The notes: generated by a model from the letters alone, not told the origin. A DNA stretch of 64,000 bases from Acetobacter oryzifermentans (GCF_001628715.1 NZ_CP011120.1:2015501-2079500), one strand, 5' to 3'. Counted from the stretch's first letter, positions 49,269 through 58,800 are shown. Made by a program: numbers and translations.

Positions 49269-51239
49269 TTAAGCAGATTTTGTTTTTATACGTGTCGTTT
49301 TCTGATCATTCACAACATAAGGGCCTGCGGCACGGATGATCATGGAGAGTATCCCCATTTTCCCATGTGACAGATGATCCCCTAATGGCAGTTCGGCATT
49401 GCCATTTGTCCATGCGCAATCTGCCCAATCGGTCTCATGCCAACCTTCTGGCTTCTCGGCCTGAAGGTGAGAGGTGATGTTGAATTGCTGTTTAGCACAC
49501 ATCAGATGCACCTCGGAGACTGCGACCCCCATATGGCGTCGATCATCCACAAACGGACCAATCACATCAGATGGGCGGCTGGCGCGTGAGACAATACGCA
49601 CAGACTGCGTATCAGGCGGCAGCATGAAACTATACTGATGCGCCGTCTTGCGCATCGAACGCACAGTAGCTCCTGTATCCGTTACGAGATGCAGATCTGA
49701 ATCATCCGTGAATTCCATCGTTTCTACCGGCATCTGTGCGCCAACCACACTGTTTTCACGCCATTCCAGTGCTCGAAATAGTGGCTCCACAAAGGAACGA
49801 TCAACACAGAGTGGCGCACCGGCATCATGTTCCCATGTCCGAGGCTTTCCACCCAGCATGATAACGGAACCTTCCTGACGGAAAGAAGAGCGGTTCCCGG
49901 TATCCAGATAGCTTTCGGTCAGCATGCCATCTGCCCGGATAACAGAATGCTGCTCTGTTTCTACATGGTAATAATCGTAGGAGGTAATGGATTTGTCATA
50001 GAAAATGGACACGCCATTCACCAGCATACGTACGGGCACAAACCGATCTTTAAAAAACAAGCAGTGCTCGGCAGTAATCAGCATGTCCTTGTAAGGCACA
50101 CCATCGGCAATGGCGTCTTTCAGGACACGAACAGGATATCCCGCCTCATCATCAGAACGTTCAGGACGGACGGTTGTATGTGCCTTGCCTGCCCAGATAA
50201 TAGAACGTGTTTCTGTTTTGCCATCCACATAGACTGTGATGTTATCTCCAAAACGGATGTTTTCTACAGGCACATCACCTTGTGGGGTCTGGATCATGCT
50301 ACCCGCAAGAAAACAGGTTTCTATGGCAAGCGTGCCATCACTATTTTCAACGAGATCAAATTGTTGACCATCCACAATATCTGAAGTTTTGGGGTCAAGT
50401 GTAACACTCGCTGTTCCACCACTTCCTGTCACGGTCAGGGTATATGTGGCAGCATCGTAGCTATATTTGGCAGAGGAATCATATGTCAGAGTAGAAAAAT
50501 CAATAAGCCCACCACTTTGCAGGCCGACATTTGTAGCTGAACCGCCATTGCCAACAGTTAATGTTCCACCGCTACTAATGATACACTGGTCAATGGTTCC
50601 GTTAAGGTAACCACCTGAACTCGTGGCGGAATCATACGAATATCCTCTTTCTACCGAAACGTTGCCGCCACTTTCAATGGTAGCTGAAGCGATGCTACCA
50701 CCTGTGTTGTCTACAGTGCCGCCATTGGAGACGGTAATGTTGGAAACCTGAGACTTGGCATCAATATCAACCTCTGTTGTGTTATTGACCTGAACACCTG
50801 TAACAGTAGCGCCAGATTCAACCTTCATACTGGCACTTGTGGTCAACGTCACATTGGAAAGTGTGCCTCCTCGTAAGTCAATGCCCGCACTATTGGAGGC
50901 CGAGACAGTGTCAACTGCGCCGCCTGACTCTACGATAAGGTCAGCACTTCTACTGCCATCCAATGAAATATGAGAAGCACTCCCACCATCCAGCGCAAAG
51001 ATATTACCACCCGAGGTAACTGTGGCGCCATTGAGTGTTCCGCCACTTTGCACAACGATAGATCCGATACCACCCCCATTCTGGGTCAGAGTGGCATTTG
51101 TCAAAGAGCCTTCCACAACAACATGGTCAGCTGTGTTGTAAGATGCACCATTGACTGTTTGACCAGCGGAAATTGTTTGGGTCGCCGCAGGAAGCGGATA
51201 ATTAGACATCGTAACCGTAGCTTTCTTTGCCGCTTTCAT
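49269..51239 (-). CDS. Strand-loop-strand repeat protein with Hint domain, paralogue 2
   Basis: 656 aa, the shortest paralogue. Residues about 15-265 are AIDA-type repeats (QSGGTLNGATVTSGGN and similar). The Hint module starts at Cys309 (TCFLAGSMI) with Thr389 and His392 in LITAEHC. The shared C-terminal region follows (SRASRPSDVIGPFVDDRR). No signal peptide or barrel. The first ATG at 51239 lacks a clear ribosome site; an ATG at 51209 (MSNYPLPAAT) is also possible. A strong hairpin lies in its leader at 51293-51328. Confidence 0.78.
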   Translation of the reverse strand: MKAAKKATVTMSNYPLPAATQTISAGQTVNGASYNTADHVVVEGSLTNATLTQNGGGIGSIVVQSGGTLNGATVTSGGNIFALDGGSASHISLDGSRSADLIVESGGAVDTVSASNSAGIDLRGGTLSNVTLTTSASMKVESGATVTGVQVNNTTEVDIDAKSQVSNITVSNGGTVDNTGGSIASATIESGGNVSVERGYSYDSATSSGGYLNGTIDQCIISSGGTLTVGNGGSATNVGLQSGGLIDFSTLTYDSSAKYSYDAATYTLTVTGSGGTASVTLDPKTSDIVDGQQFDLVENSDGTLAIETCFLAGSMIQTPQGDVPVENIRFGDNITVYVDGKTETRSIIWAGKAHTTVRPERSDDEAGYPVRVLKDAIADGVPYKDMLITAEHCLFFKDRFVPVRMLVNGVSIFYDKSITSYDYYHVETEQHSVIRADGMLTESYLDTGNRSSFRQEGSVIMLGGKPRTWEHDAGAPLCVDRSFVEPLFRALEWRENSVVGAQMPVETMEFTDDSDLHLVTDTGATVRSMRKTAHQYSFMLPPDTQSVRIVSRASRPSDVIGPFVDDRRHMGVAVSEVHLMCAKQQFNITSHLQAEKPEGWHETDWADCAWTNGNAELPLGDHLSHGKMGILSMIIRAAGPYVVNDQKTTRIKTKSA

Positions 51240-51292
51240 GAAGAGCGTAAAATCGTGAAAAGAAATCCGGCTTCATGAAATATTGAGAAGAG

Positions 51293-51328
51293 ACAAATAT
51301 CCGATGTGAAAACACATCGGATATTTGT
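51293..51328. other. Perfect 16-base inverted repeat in the leader of paralogue 2
   Basis: ACAAATATCCGATGTG (51293-51308) and CACATCGGATATTTGT (51313-51328) enclose AAAA. On the minus strand the loop is TTTT. It lies after the terminator of paralogue 3 and 54 bases before the paralogue 2 start, so it may be an operator, a second terminator or an mRNA stabiliser. Confidence 0.7.
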
Positions 51329-51336
51329 AAAAAACT

Positions 51337-51358
51337 CCCTCCATCAAAAAATGGAGGG
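51337..51358 (-). terminator. Terminator after paralogue 3
   Basis: CCCTCCAT/ATGGAGGG stem (51337-51344, 51351-51358) followed on the minus strand by AGTTTTTTAC. A textbook rho-independent terminator 11 bases after the stop codon. Confidence 0.92.
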
Positions 51359-51369
51359 AAGTATTCGGA

Positions 51370-54012
51370 TTAGGCAGAACGTCTGTTTTCCAAAACAGCT
51401 TTCGTGTTCTGTTCCAGATAGGGGCCAGCAGCTCGGATATTCAGAGAAAGAATACCCATTCCGCTCTGTGTCAGTTCATCCAAGGGCAAAACAGCATCAC
51501 CATTTGTCCATGCGCAATCCGTCCAGTCTGTTGCGTGCCAACCAACTGGTTTTTCAGACTGAAGATGCGCAGTAATGTGTGTTTGCTGCTTGGCTGTCAC
51601 AAAATATACGTCAGCTACAGCAACGCCCATCATGCGGCGATCATCCACAAATGGCCCGATCACATCCGCTGGTCGGCTGGCGCGAGAGACAATACGCACA
51701 CAGGCCATGTTAGCCGGCAGCATAAAGCTGTAACGCTCACCATCATGGCGAATGGGGCGAATGATGGCCCCGCTTTCCGTGACGAGATGTAGATCTGGGT
51801 CGTTTGTCAGGTTTGACTTTGCAAGAGGAACTGAAGTCGTCTGTGTCAGACGACTAGTCCGTGCTTCCAGCTTTTGAAAAAGCGGTTCAACAAAGGACCG
51901 TTCCACTCCTAAAGGTGCACCGGCGTTCTTTTCCCAGCTTTGAACCGCACCACGTAAGGTGACAACGGTACCTGTCTGACGGAAAGAAGAACGGTTGCCT
52001 GTATCCAGATAGCTTTCTGTCAGCATGCCATCAGCCTGAATGACGGAATGCTGCTCGGTTTCCACGTGATAGTAATCGTAGGAGGTAATGGATTTGTCAT
52101 AGAAAATAGACACGCCATTCACCAGCATACGTACGGGTACAAACCGATTTTCAAAAAACAAGCAATGTTCCGCAGTAATCAGCATGTCTTTGTAAGGCAC
52201 ACCATCGGCAATGGCATCCTTCAGAACACGTACAGGATATCCGGCTTCATCATCTGGTAAGCCGGGCCGAACAACAGCATGTGATTTACCAACCCAAACA
52301 ACGGGCCGGGTCACTTCCTTGTTGTTCTTCCAGTCGAAAGCAAGGACTTCATCACCAATCTGAATATCTTCTACAGCTACATCACCTTCACTCATACGGA
52401 TCATGCTGCCAGACAGAAAACAGACTTCGTAGTAAAGACCACCATTACCATCAGAAATAATTTTGTTTCCGATTTTGTCGGCATCAGGAATATTCAGATG
52501 AAAATCAACACTATTTCCATTTTCATCTATACCAATAAAATCAATACCAGAAGATGTGGTGTTGATGTTCGTGACGCTCTTCAGATCAACGAGATCAATT
52601 TTACCGCCATTTTCCAAACCGCTAATCACGTTGGTGGGCATGGTGTTCCCACTGATGGTCAGCAGAGAACTACTGCCTGCCAGAAGGATATCACCACTAC
52701 CGGCAGCACCGTTCAGGATCAGCTGACCACCATTGCTTACCGTAGTCGTGCCAACCAGTGTACTTGCACTATCAACATCAACAATACCGCCGCTCTCAAC
52801 CGTAGATGCACTGAGCACACCACCACTGATAATATTGGCTGAACCGCTACCCAAGATGGTGGCGCTGATAACAGTGCCACCCATGTCTTTCATGACACCG
52901 CCCGACACAGTTACAACAGTGGCTGTCCCAGCGATTTTACCAGTAGAGTCTGTTTGAACATTGAACTGCCCTGCGCCAACCGTGCTGCTGGTAACAGAGC
53001 CCCCCAGCACATTCAATTGAGCCTGATTACCGTCAACAGAATTGCCTGTACCTGAGGCACCGGCCTGAATATTGATATAACCCGCAGATGCCGTAGAACT
53101 ATCTACAGAAGCTCCACTAAGAACATTTAGACTACCGCCTTGTGTTGTAATGCCAGAAGCATAACCGCCAGCTTCAACATTGGCATAATCCTGTGTCTGA
53201 TTGGCTGTATCTGTATTGCTGAGCGTACCTGAGCCTGAAATGGTGCTATTTTCAAATACACCTTTGTCGCCCACAAAAATGGTGCCGCCATTTATAGTCG
53301 CATTGTCCACCGTGCCACTGGAAAGATAAATACGTCCTACAGCCGTCCCACTGCTGCCATCCTGTACACCGCTAGCTGTTCCGCCCTTGTTAACCCACAA
53401 CTCGCCGCCTGATAGGGTGCTGTCCGTCAGCGTGCCACCCACAGCATTTAGCTGGCCGCCCTCAAAAACAGTATTACCTGTTCCGGAACCGCCAGTGGAT
53501 ACGTTAATATAACCGGACGACGCATGGGAACTTTCTACAAATCCACCACTACCGATGTTCAGACTACCACCCATTGTGGTAATTCCGGAGGCCGTGCCAC
53601 CGCTTAGGACATTAACGTAGTCCTGCGTCTGGTTGGCTGTACCTGTATTTGTGTAGTTGCCGCTTCCAAAAATATTGGAATCGCCAATCAGGCCACCGCT
53701 CCCAATTTCAACGGCACCACCATCAATACTGCCGTTTACCAGCTTTCCACCATTACTGGCATAGGCCAGAGCATAGTTGCTGATGGTATAATCTTTAACA
53801 ATTGCAGTGCCACCATCACCATGCGCGCTGATGGTGGCGACTGAAGCCACGCCGTTCCATCCTTGTGAACCAAGAGCAGTTACATAATCTACAGTGCCCC
53901 CGTTTCCAACATTCAGTGTACCACCACCATTTACTATGACATCATCTAATGATGCTTGAGCATATGGGTTACCACTAAAAACGTATGTCGTCTGGTTTAC
54001 TTGTGTCGTCAT
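51370..54012 (-). CDS. Strand-loop-strand repeat protein with Hint domain, paralogue 3
   Basis: 880 aa. Residues about 20-440 are AIDA-like repeats, including an internal duplication of about 95 aa: TANQTQDYVNVLSGG..ASGITTMGGSLN and TANQTQDYANVEAGG..ASGITTQGGSLN, each followed by GSGTGN or ASGTGN. The Hint module starts at Cys531 (VCFLSGSMI) with Thr613 and His616 in LITAEHC, then the shared C-terminal region. No signal peptide or barrel. GAGAGG lies about 12 bases before the ATG. Just upstream are the inverted repeats at 54033-54172 and, divergent, the serine recombinase gene. Confidence 0.8.
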   Translation of the reverse strand: MTTQVNQTTYVFSGNPYAQASLDDVIVNGGGTLNVGNGGTVDYVTALGSQGWNGVASVATISAHGDGGTAIVKDYTISNYALAYASNGGKLVNGSIDGGAVEIGSGGLIGDSNIFGSGNYTNTGTANQTQDYVNVLSGGTASGITTMGGSLNIGSGGFVESSHASSGYINVSTGGSGTGNTVFEGGQLNAVGGTLTDSTLSGGELWVNKGGTASGVQDGSSGTAVGRIYLSSGTVDNATINGGTIFVGDKGVFENSTISGSGTLSNTDTANQTQDYANVEAGGYASGITTQGGSLNVLSGASVDSSTASAGYINIQAGASGTGNSVDGNQAQLNVLGGSVTSSTVGAGQFNVQTDSTGKIAGTATVVTVSGGVMKDMGGTVISATILGSGSANIISGGVLSASTVESGGIVDVDSASTLVGTTTVSNGGQLILNGAAGSGDILLAGSSSLLTISGNTMPTNVISGLENGGKIDLVDLKSVTNINTTSSGIDFIGIDENGNSVDFHLNIPDADKIGNKIISDGNGGLYYEVCFLSGSMIRMSEGDVAVEDIQIGDEVLAFDWKNNKEVTRPVVWVGKSHAVVRPGLPDDEAGYPVRVLKDAIADGVPYKDMLITAEHCLFFENRFVPVRMLVNGVSIFYDKSITSYDYYHVETEQHSVIQADGMLTESYLDTGNRSSFRQTGTVVTLRGAVQSWEKNAGAPLGVERSFVEPLFQKLEARTSRLTQTTSVPLAKSNLTNDPDLHLVTESGAIIRPIRHDGERYSFMLPANMACVRIVSRASRPADVIGPFVDDRRMMGVAVADVYFVTAKQQTHITAHLQSEKPVGWHATDWTDCAWTNGDAVLPLDELTQSGMGILSLNIRAAGPYLEQNTKAVLENRRSA

Positions 54013-54032
54013 AAAATCAGACCTCTCTTAAT

Positions 54033-54172
54033 TCTTGAATTACGCAAAAAAAAGAACGTGTATTTTTTTTGTCTTGAATGTTTTTGTTGCATTAACAATA
54101 CTTGAGGTGTAGGCGTTTCTGTGACTATTTTACATGGCGAGAGTAGGAATTCTGCTCTTGCGTAATTCAAGA
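54033..54172. repeat. 15-base perfect inverted repeats around a 110-base AT-rich segment
   Basis: TCTTGAATTACGCAA (54033-54047) and TTGCGTAATTCAAGA (54158-54172) are exact inverted copies. Each arm also has its own small dyad (AATTC-TT-GAATT; CTCTTG-N7-CAAGAG), and a part copy TCTTGAAT is at 54072-54079. The enclosed segment includes a possible plus-strand promoter (TTGTCT near 54069, 17-18 bases, TTAACA/TAACAA). It stands between the 880-aa surface-protein gene and the serine recombinase gene. It may be an invertible promoter, a res site, or a pair of operators. Confidence 0.7.
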
Positions 54173-54216
54173 GTTTTACAAGAAACCTTTGAGTGTTTTT
54201 ATGTGTTTAAGATTGA

Positions 54217-54837
54217 ATGAAATCAGAGACTACACGCCGTAAAGTGGGATATGCCCGTGTCAGCACAATCGGGCAGACTCTCGAACTTCAATTAAAAACA
54301 CTCAAGGAATTTGGATGTCGCGGTATTTATCGCGAGAAGGCAAGCGGAGCCGATGCCGATCGTTCCGAATTAAGAAAACTTCTCAAAAATCTCAAACCAG
54401 GCCAGACCGTAGTCGTCACCCGTCTGGATCGTCTGGCACGTAGTACATTCGACTTGTTCTCAATTGTTAAAACTATTTCCGAACGCAAGGCTCTTTTTTA
54501 CTCTCTGGCTGAACCCTGGACTGATACCAGCACAAGTACAGGTCGGCTTATGCTTGCAGTCCTTGGTGGCTTGGCCGATGTGGAACGTGACCTGATCCGG
54601 ACACGCACCTCAGAAGGACGTGCACGCGCTCAGGCGTTAGGTAAGCGTATGGGACGCCCCACCAAAATTACCGATGCACAAAGACGCGCCATCATTGATC
54701 GCAGGCAAAGAGGAGAACCTCTAAAATCCATTGCCCTCGCCTTTGCGATAAGCGAGAGCACAGCATCACGGATAGCGCGTAGTAAAGACAGCCATCGCCA
54801 TTATGGTAGAAGGGGTGGAAAGACCCCGATAACGTAG
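54217..54837 (+). CDS. Serine recombinase (resolvase/invertase family)
   Basis: 206 aa. The catalytic serine is in GYARVST (about residue 16). Other signature parts are the arginine segment VVTRLDRLARST, and LMLAVLGGLADVERDLIRTRT with the long helix E, then GRMGRPTKIT-type KRMGRPTKIT and a C-terminal helix-turn-helix (about 165-190). Size and plan fit small resolvases and DNA invertases. No transposase gene is adjacent. The nearby inverted repeats are its natural candidate site. It ends 29 bases before tRNA-Ser. Confidence 0.88.
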   Translation: MKSETTRRKVGYARVSTIGQTLELQLKTLKEFGCRGIYREKASGADADRSELRKLLKNLKPGQTVVVTRLDRLARSTFDLFSIVKTISERKALFYSLAEPWTDTSTSTGRLMLAVLGGLADVERDLIRTRTSEGRARAQALGKRMGRPTKITDAQRRAIIDRRQRGEPLKSIALAFAISESTASRIARSKDSHRHYGRRGGKTPIT

Positions 54838-54866
54838 AACTATGGACTGTCATGGGATATATCAAA

Positions 54867-54956
54867 TGGCGGAGAGAGAGGGATTCGAACCCTCGGTACA
54901 ATTGCTTGCACAACGGTTTTCGAGACCGCCCCGTTCGACCGCTCCGGCATCTCTCC
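54867..54956 (-). tRNA. tRNA-Ser (anticodon CGA)
   Basis: 90 bases with encoded CCA. Acceptor arms GGAGAGA and TCTCTCC pair; the anticodon loop reads CTCGAAA (CGA); a long variable arm, usual for serine, and the GGTTCGAATCC T-arm are present. It lies between the recombinase gene and rplU, at the right edge of the accessory locus. Confidence 0.95.
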
Positions 54957-55177
54957 TATATCGCGAGCTTATAGACACGCTTTTCTAGCCCATGCAAGTA
55001 CGTGAACTCCATATTTCTATTGACGCGCCCTACCCTCACCGCTTAAAAAGCCGCCCTAATCCACACAGATGGAACCATGCTGCGCGTATTGTGCAGCCAA
55101 AGAAGAAAAAGCGACCAGAATTTTCGCCTGTATCTAACAAGGTACCGCGAGAATCCAGAGATCGGAAGAGACAGTTT

Positions 55178-55492
55178 ATGTACGCAGTTATCCGCACCGG
55201 CGGCAAGCAGTACCGGGTTGAACCCAACATGGTGCTGAAGGTTGAAAAGCTGGAAGTTGAAGCCGGCGCAACCGTTACATTTGATGAAGTTCTGGCCGTT
55301 GGTGGCGAAAGCGGCAGCCAGATTGGTGCCCCCACCGTGGCCGGCGCAAAGGTAACGGCAACCGTTATCGCTCAAGACCGCCTCAAGAAGGTCATCATCT
55401 TCAAGAAGCGCCGTCGGCAGAACAGCCGCCGTAAAAATGGTCATCGCCAGCCGGTTACCGTTCTGCGCATTCAGGAAATCAACGCAGCTTAA
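55178..55492 (+). CDS. rplU: 50S ribosomal protein L21
   Basis: 104 aa. [14 protein letters not shown] is the typical start and [16 protein letters not shown] the typical C-terminal rRNA-binding part. The ATG at 55178 follows GGAAGAG; the open frame upstream is not conserved. It is the first gene of rplU-rpmA-obgE-proB. Confidence 0.97.
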   Translation: MYAVIRTGGKQYRVEPNMVLKVEKLEVEAGATVTFDEVLAVGGESGSQIGAPTVAGAKVTATVIAQDRLKKVIIFKKRRRQNSRRKNGHRQPVTVLRIQEINAA

Positions 55493-55539
55493 TCCCGCAC
55501 AGGGTATTAAGCTGGTTAAGACCACGGAGGACTTAGGTC

Positions 55540-55809
55540 ATGGCACAAAAAAAAGCTGGCGGTTCATCCCGTAACGGGCGCGATAGCGCCGGACGCCGCC
55601 TTGGCGTCAAGAAATTTGGTGGCGAGCAGGTTATTGCTGGCAACATCATCGTGCGCCAGCGTGGCACGAAGGTGAAAGCTGGCGTAAACGTTGGTGTTGG
55701 CAAAGACCACACCCTGTTTGCACTGATTAACGGCAATGTTCGCTTCGAACGCCGCGCAGAAGGCCGCGTACACGTTTCTGTGGATGCGCTGCCTGCCGCT
55801 GCTGAATAA
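55540..55809 (+). CDS. rpmA: 50S ribosomal protein L27
   Basis: 89 aa. [20 protein letters not shown] and [10 protein letters not shown] are the L27 hallmarks; the N-terminal tail reaches the peptidyl-transferase centre. GGAGG lies about nine bases before the ATG. A terminator hairpin follows. Confidence 0.97.
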   Translation: MAQKKAGGSSRNGRDSAGRRLGVKKFGGEQVIAGNIIVRQRGTKVKAGVNVGVGKDHTLFALINGNVRFERRAEGRVHVSVDALPAAAE

Positions 55810-55862
55810 GTAGTTCGGGTTTTTCCACCGCACGTTTTCCCGTGTGGCCGGAGCAGGAACAG

Positions 55863-55890
55863 GGGCCGGTCCTCAGGATCGGCCCTTTTT
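55863..55890 (+). terminator. Terminator after rpmA
   Basis: GGGCCGGTCC pairs with GGATCGGCCC (one G-T pair), then TTTTTCG. It separates the ribosomal-protein pair from obgE. Confidence 0.88.
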
Positions 55891-55906
55891 CGCGTTCTGG
55901 ACTTGA

Positions 55907-56938
<1,032 letters not shown>

Positions 56939-56992
56939 ACACTTAGCTACAAGCAGGCCCCTCTAGCCCCTTTCCTTTTACGGAACTGATCC

Positions 56993-58120
56993 ATGACCGG
57001 ATACACCAGCCCCTCCCTTACCAATGCCAAACGGCTTGTTGTTAAAATAGGTAGCGCGCTGGTGGTGGACCCAGAAAAACAGGCCCCACGTCAGGAATGG
57101 TTAGCCAGTGTGGCTGCCGATATTGCATATCTGCGCAAACAGGGTACAGCTGTTACCGTTGTATCCTCTGGCGCTATTGCGCTTGCCCGGCACACATTGG
57201 GGCTGGCTGGCGGCGCACTCCGCTTGGCAGAAAAGCAGGCGGCAGCGGCTGTGGGGCAGATTAGCCTCGCACAAGCATGGAGCAATGCCCTTTCAGCCCA
57301 CGGTCTTGTTGCCGCCCAGCTTTTGCTAACCCCGGAAGACACGGAAGACCGCAAGCGCTACTTGAATGCCCGCGCAACGCTGAACACTCTGCTGGAAATG
57401 GGATGTGTTCCCGTCATTAACGAGAACGATACCGTTGCCACTGCCGAAATCCGTTTTGGCGATAATGACAGACTGGCAGCCCGCGTTGCACAAATGACGG
57501 ACTCGGATCAGCTTGTGCTCCTTTCTGATATTGATGGCCTGTACACAGCAGACCCGCGCACAAACCCCGATGCACAGCATTTGCCCGTGATTGAAACTCT
57601 TACCCCAGAAATTGAGGCCATGGGGGGTGAACCGCCTCCGGGTTATTCTTCCGGAGGTATGCGCACCAAACTATTGGCAGCGGGTATTGCAACGCGCTCA
57701 GGCTGCGCCATGGCTATTGCTTTAGGGAAAACATCCCACCCGCTCCGCTCTTTACTGGAAGGTGGGCGCTGCTCATGGTTTTTGCCGCAGGATTGCCCCC
57801 ATACAGCCCGCAAGCAATGGATTGCAGGCAGCCTAACACCCGCAGGTGAGATTATGGTGGATGATGGTGCCGTAACCGCTCTGCAACAAGGTAAATCCCT
57901 TTTACCAGCAGGCGTGCTTGGCGTAAAAGGCGATTTCTCTCAGGGTGATCTGGTAGAAATTATCAATACTGATGGCATCGTGCTGGCACATGGGCTTGCT
58001 GCCTACGATGCAGATGACGCCCGGCGCATTGCAGGCCATCGTTCTACCGAACTTACAGATATTCTGGGATGGCATGGACGAGACGAGATCATCCATCGTG
58101 ATGACCTCGTCATGATCTAA
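56993..58120 (+). CDS. proB: Glutamate 5-kinase, proline biosynthesis
   Basis: 375 aa. Amino-acid kinase domain (about 1-260): VVKIGSALVV, VSSGAIALAR, NENDTVAT and RFGDNDRLAARVA, LLSDIDGLYTADP, then GGMRTKL. The C-terminal PUA domain (about 285-370) contains VDDGAVTAL and LAAYDADDARRIAGHRS. proA, which often follows, is not here; the next gene is on the other strand. Confidence 0.95.
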   Translation: MTGYTSPSLTNAKRLVVKIGSALVVDPEKQAPRQEWLASVAADIAYLRKQGTAVTVVSSGAIALARHTLGLAGGALRLAEKQAAAAVGQISLAQAWSNALSAHGLVAAQLLLTPEDTEDRKRYLNARATLNTLLEMGCVPVINENDTVATAEIRFGDNDRLAARVAQMTDSDQLVLLSDIDGLYTADPRTNPDAQHLPVIETLTPEIEAMGGEPPPGYSSGGMRTKLLAAGIATRSGCAMAIALGKTSHPLRSLLEGGRCSWFLPQDCPHTARKQWIAGSLTPAGEIMVDDGAVTALQQGKSLLPAGVLGVKGDFSQGDLVEIINTDGIVLAHGLAAYDADDARRIAGHRSTELTDILGWHGRDEIIHRDDLVMI

Positions 58121-58123
58121 AAC

Positions 58124-58777
58124 TTAATCGTTTGCCGGATTTTTTCTGGGCCAGTTCAGCACAGGTTCTGCACGGCCAGTATGCTCGTCAATACGCGGCA
58201 TCTGAACAGATGGGTTGGGCTGCGGAGCCTCATGTGAAAAATCAGGCCGGTACGGTGGCTGATTAGCATCTGGCGCACGCTGCCGACGCAAGATTTCTGC
58301 ACCAGTTTCCGCTGGTGGAGATTCTGGCTCGTGCCACGGCATGCGGCGCACCACTGGCTTTGCCGGGTCTGGCGCAAGATGCGGTGTTGGTGGGGCTTCT
58401 TCTCGCGCTTCATACGCATCAGAAACCTTCGGTGTCCGCAGTTCGGGAAAAACTGGCACTGCACGAGGTGCCGCAGAAGGTTTTTTCACCTCCGGCGGAC
58501 GCACCTCTTCCACCACCACGCCGGGTGATGTTCTGCCGTCCCGCTCTGCCACAACAGACAAAGCTGGCTCCTGATACGCAGGAGCACCCCGCACGGCCTG
58601 CGCACGCAATTCGGCCTGAATTTCTTCCAACTGGAGAGAAATCTCACCCAACCGCCCTTTTACCCCAAACACGGCAAAAGGCATCATCATGAAAGCAAGC
58701 CCGAACAACACGCCAAAAGCCAGAACCAGAAGCTGGCCCCAAACAGGCATCCAATCAGGAAAAGACAGAGACATCAT
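58124..58777 (-). CDS. Membrane protein with long proline-rich tail, unknown function
   Basis: 217 aa. One N-terminal membrane helix (about residues 13-37), a short coiled stretch (RLGEISLQLEEIQAELRAQ, about 42-60), then a Pro/Glu/Ala-rich disordered tail to the end. The stop lies three bases from the convergent proB stop. No family recognised. Confidence 0.7.
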   Translation of the reverse strand: MMSLSFPDWMPVWGQLLVLAFGVLFGLAFMMMPFAVFGVKGRLGEISLQLEEIQAELRAQAVRGAPAYQEPALSVVAERDGRTSPGVVVEEVRPPEVKKPSAAPRAVPVFPELRTPKVSDAYEAREEAPPTPHLAPDPAKPVVRRMPWHEPESPPAETGAEILRRQRAPDANQPPYRPDFSHEAPQPNPSVQMPRIDEHTGRAEPVLNWPRKNPAND

Positions 58778-58800
58778 GGGAAATAGACCCGACTAGCCTT

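Noticed and set aside
43514..54012. CRISPR array in the repetitive region
   Set aside because: The repeats are coding, about 57-60 bases long, degenerate, and lack identical repeats with unique spacers; no cas genes.
54217..54837. A Tn3-type transposon around the serine recombinase
   Set aside because: No Tn3 transposase frame or 38-base terminal repeats were seen on either side.
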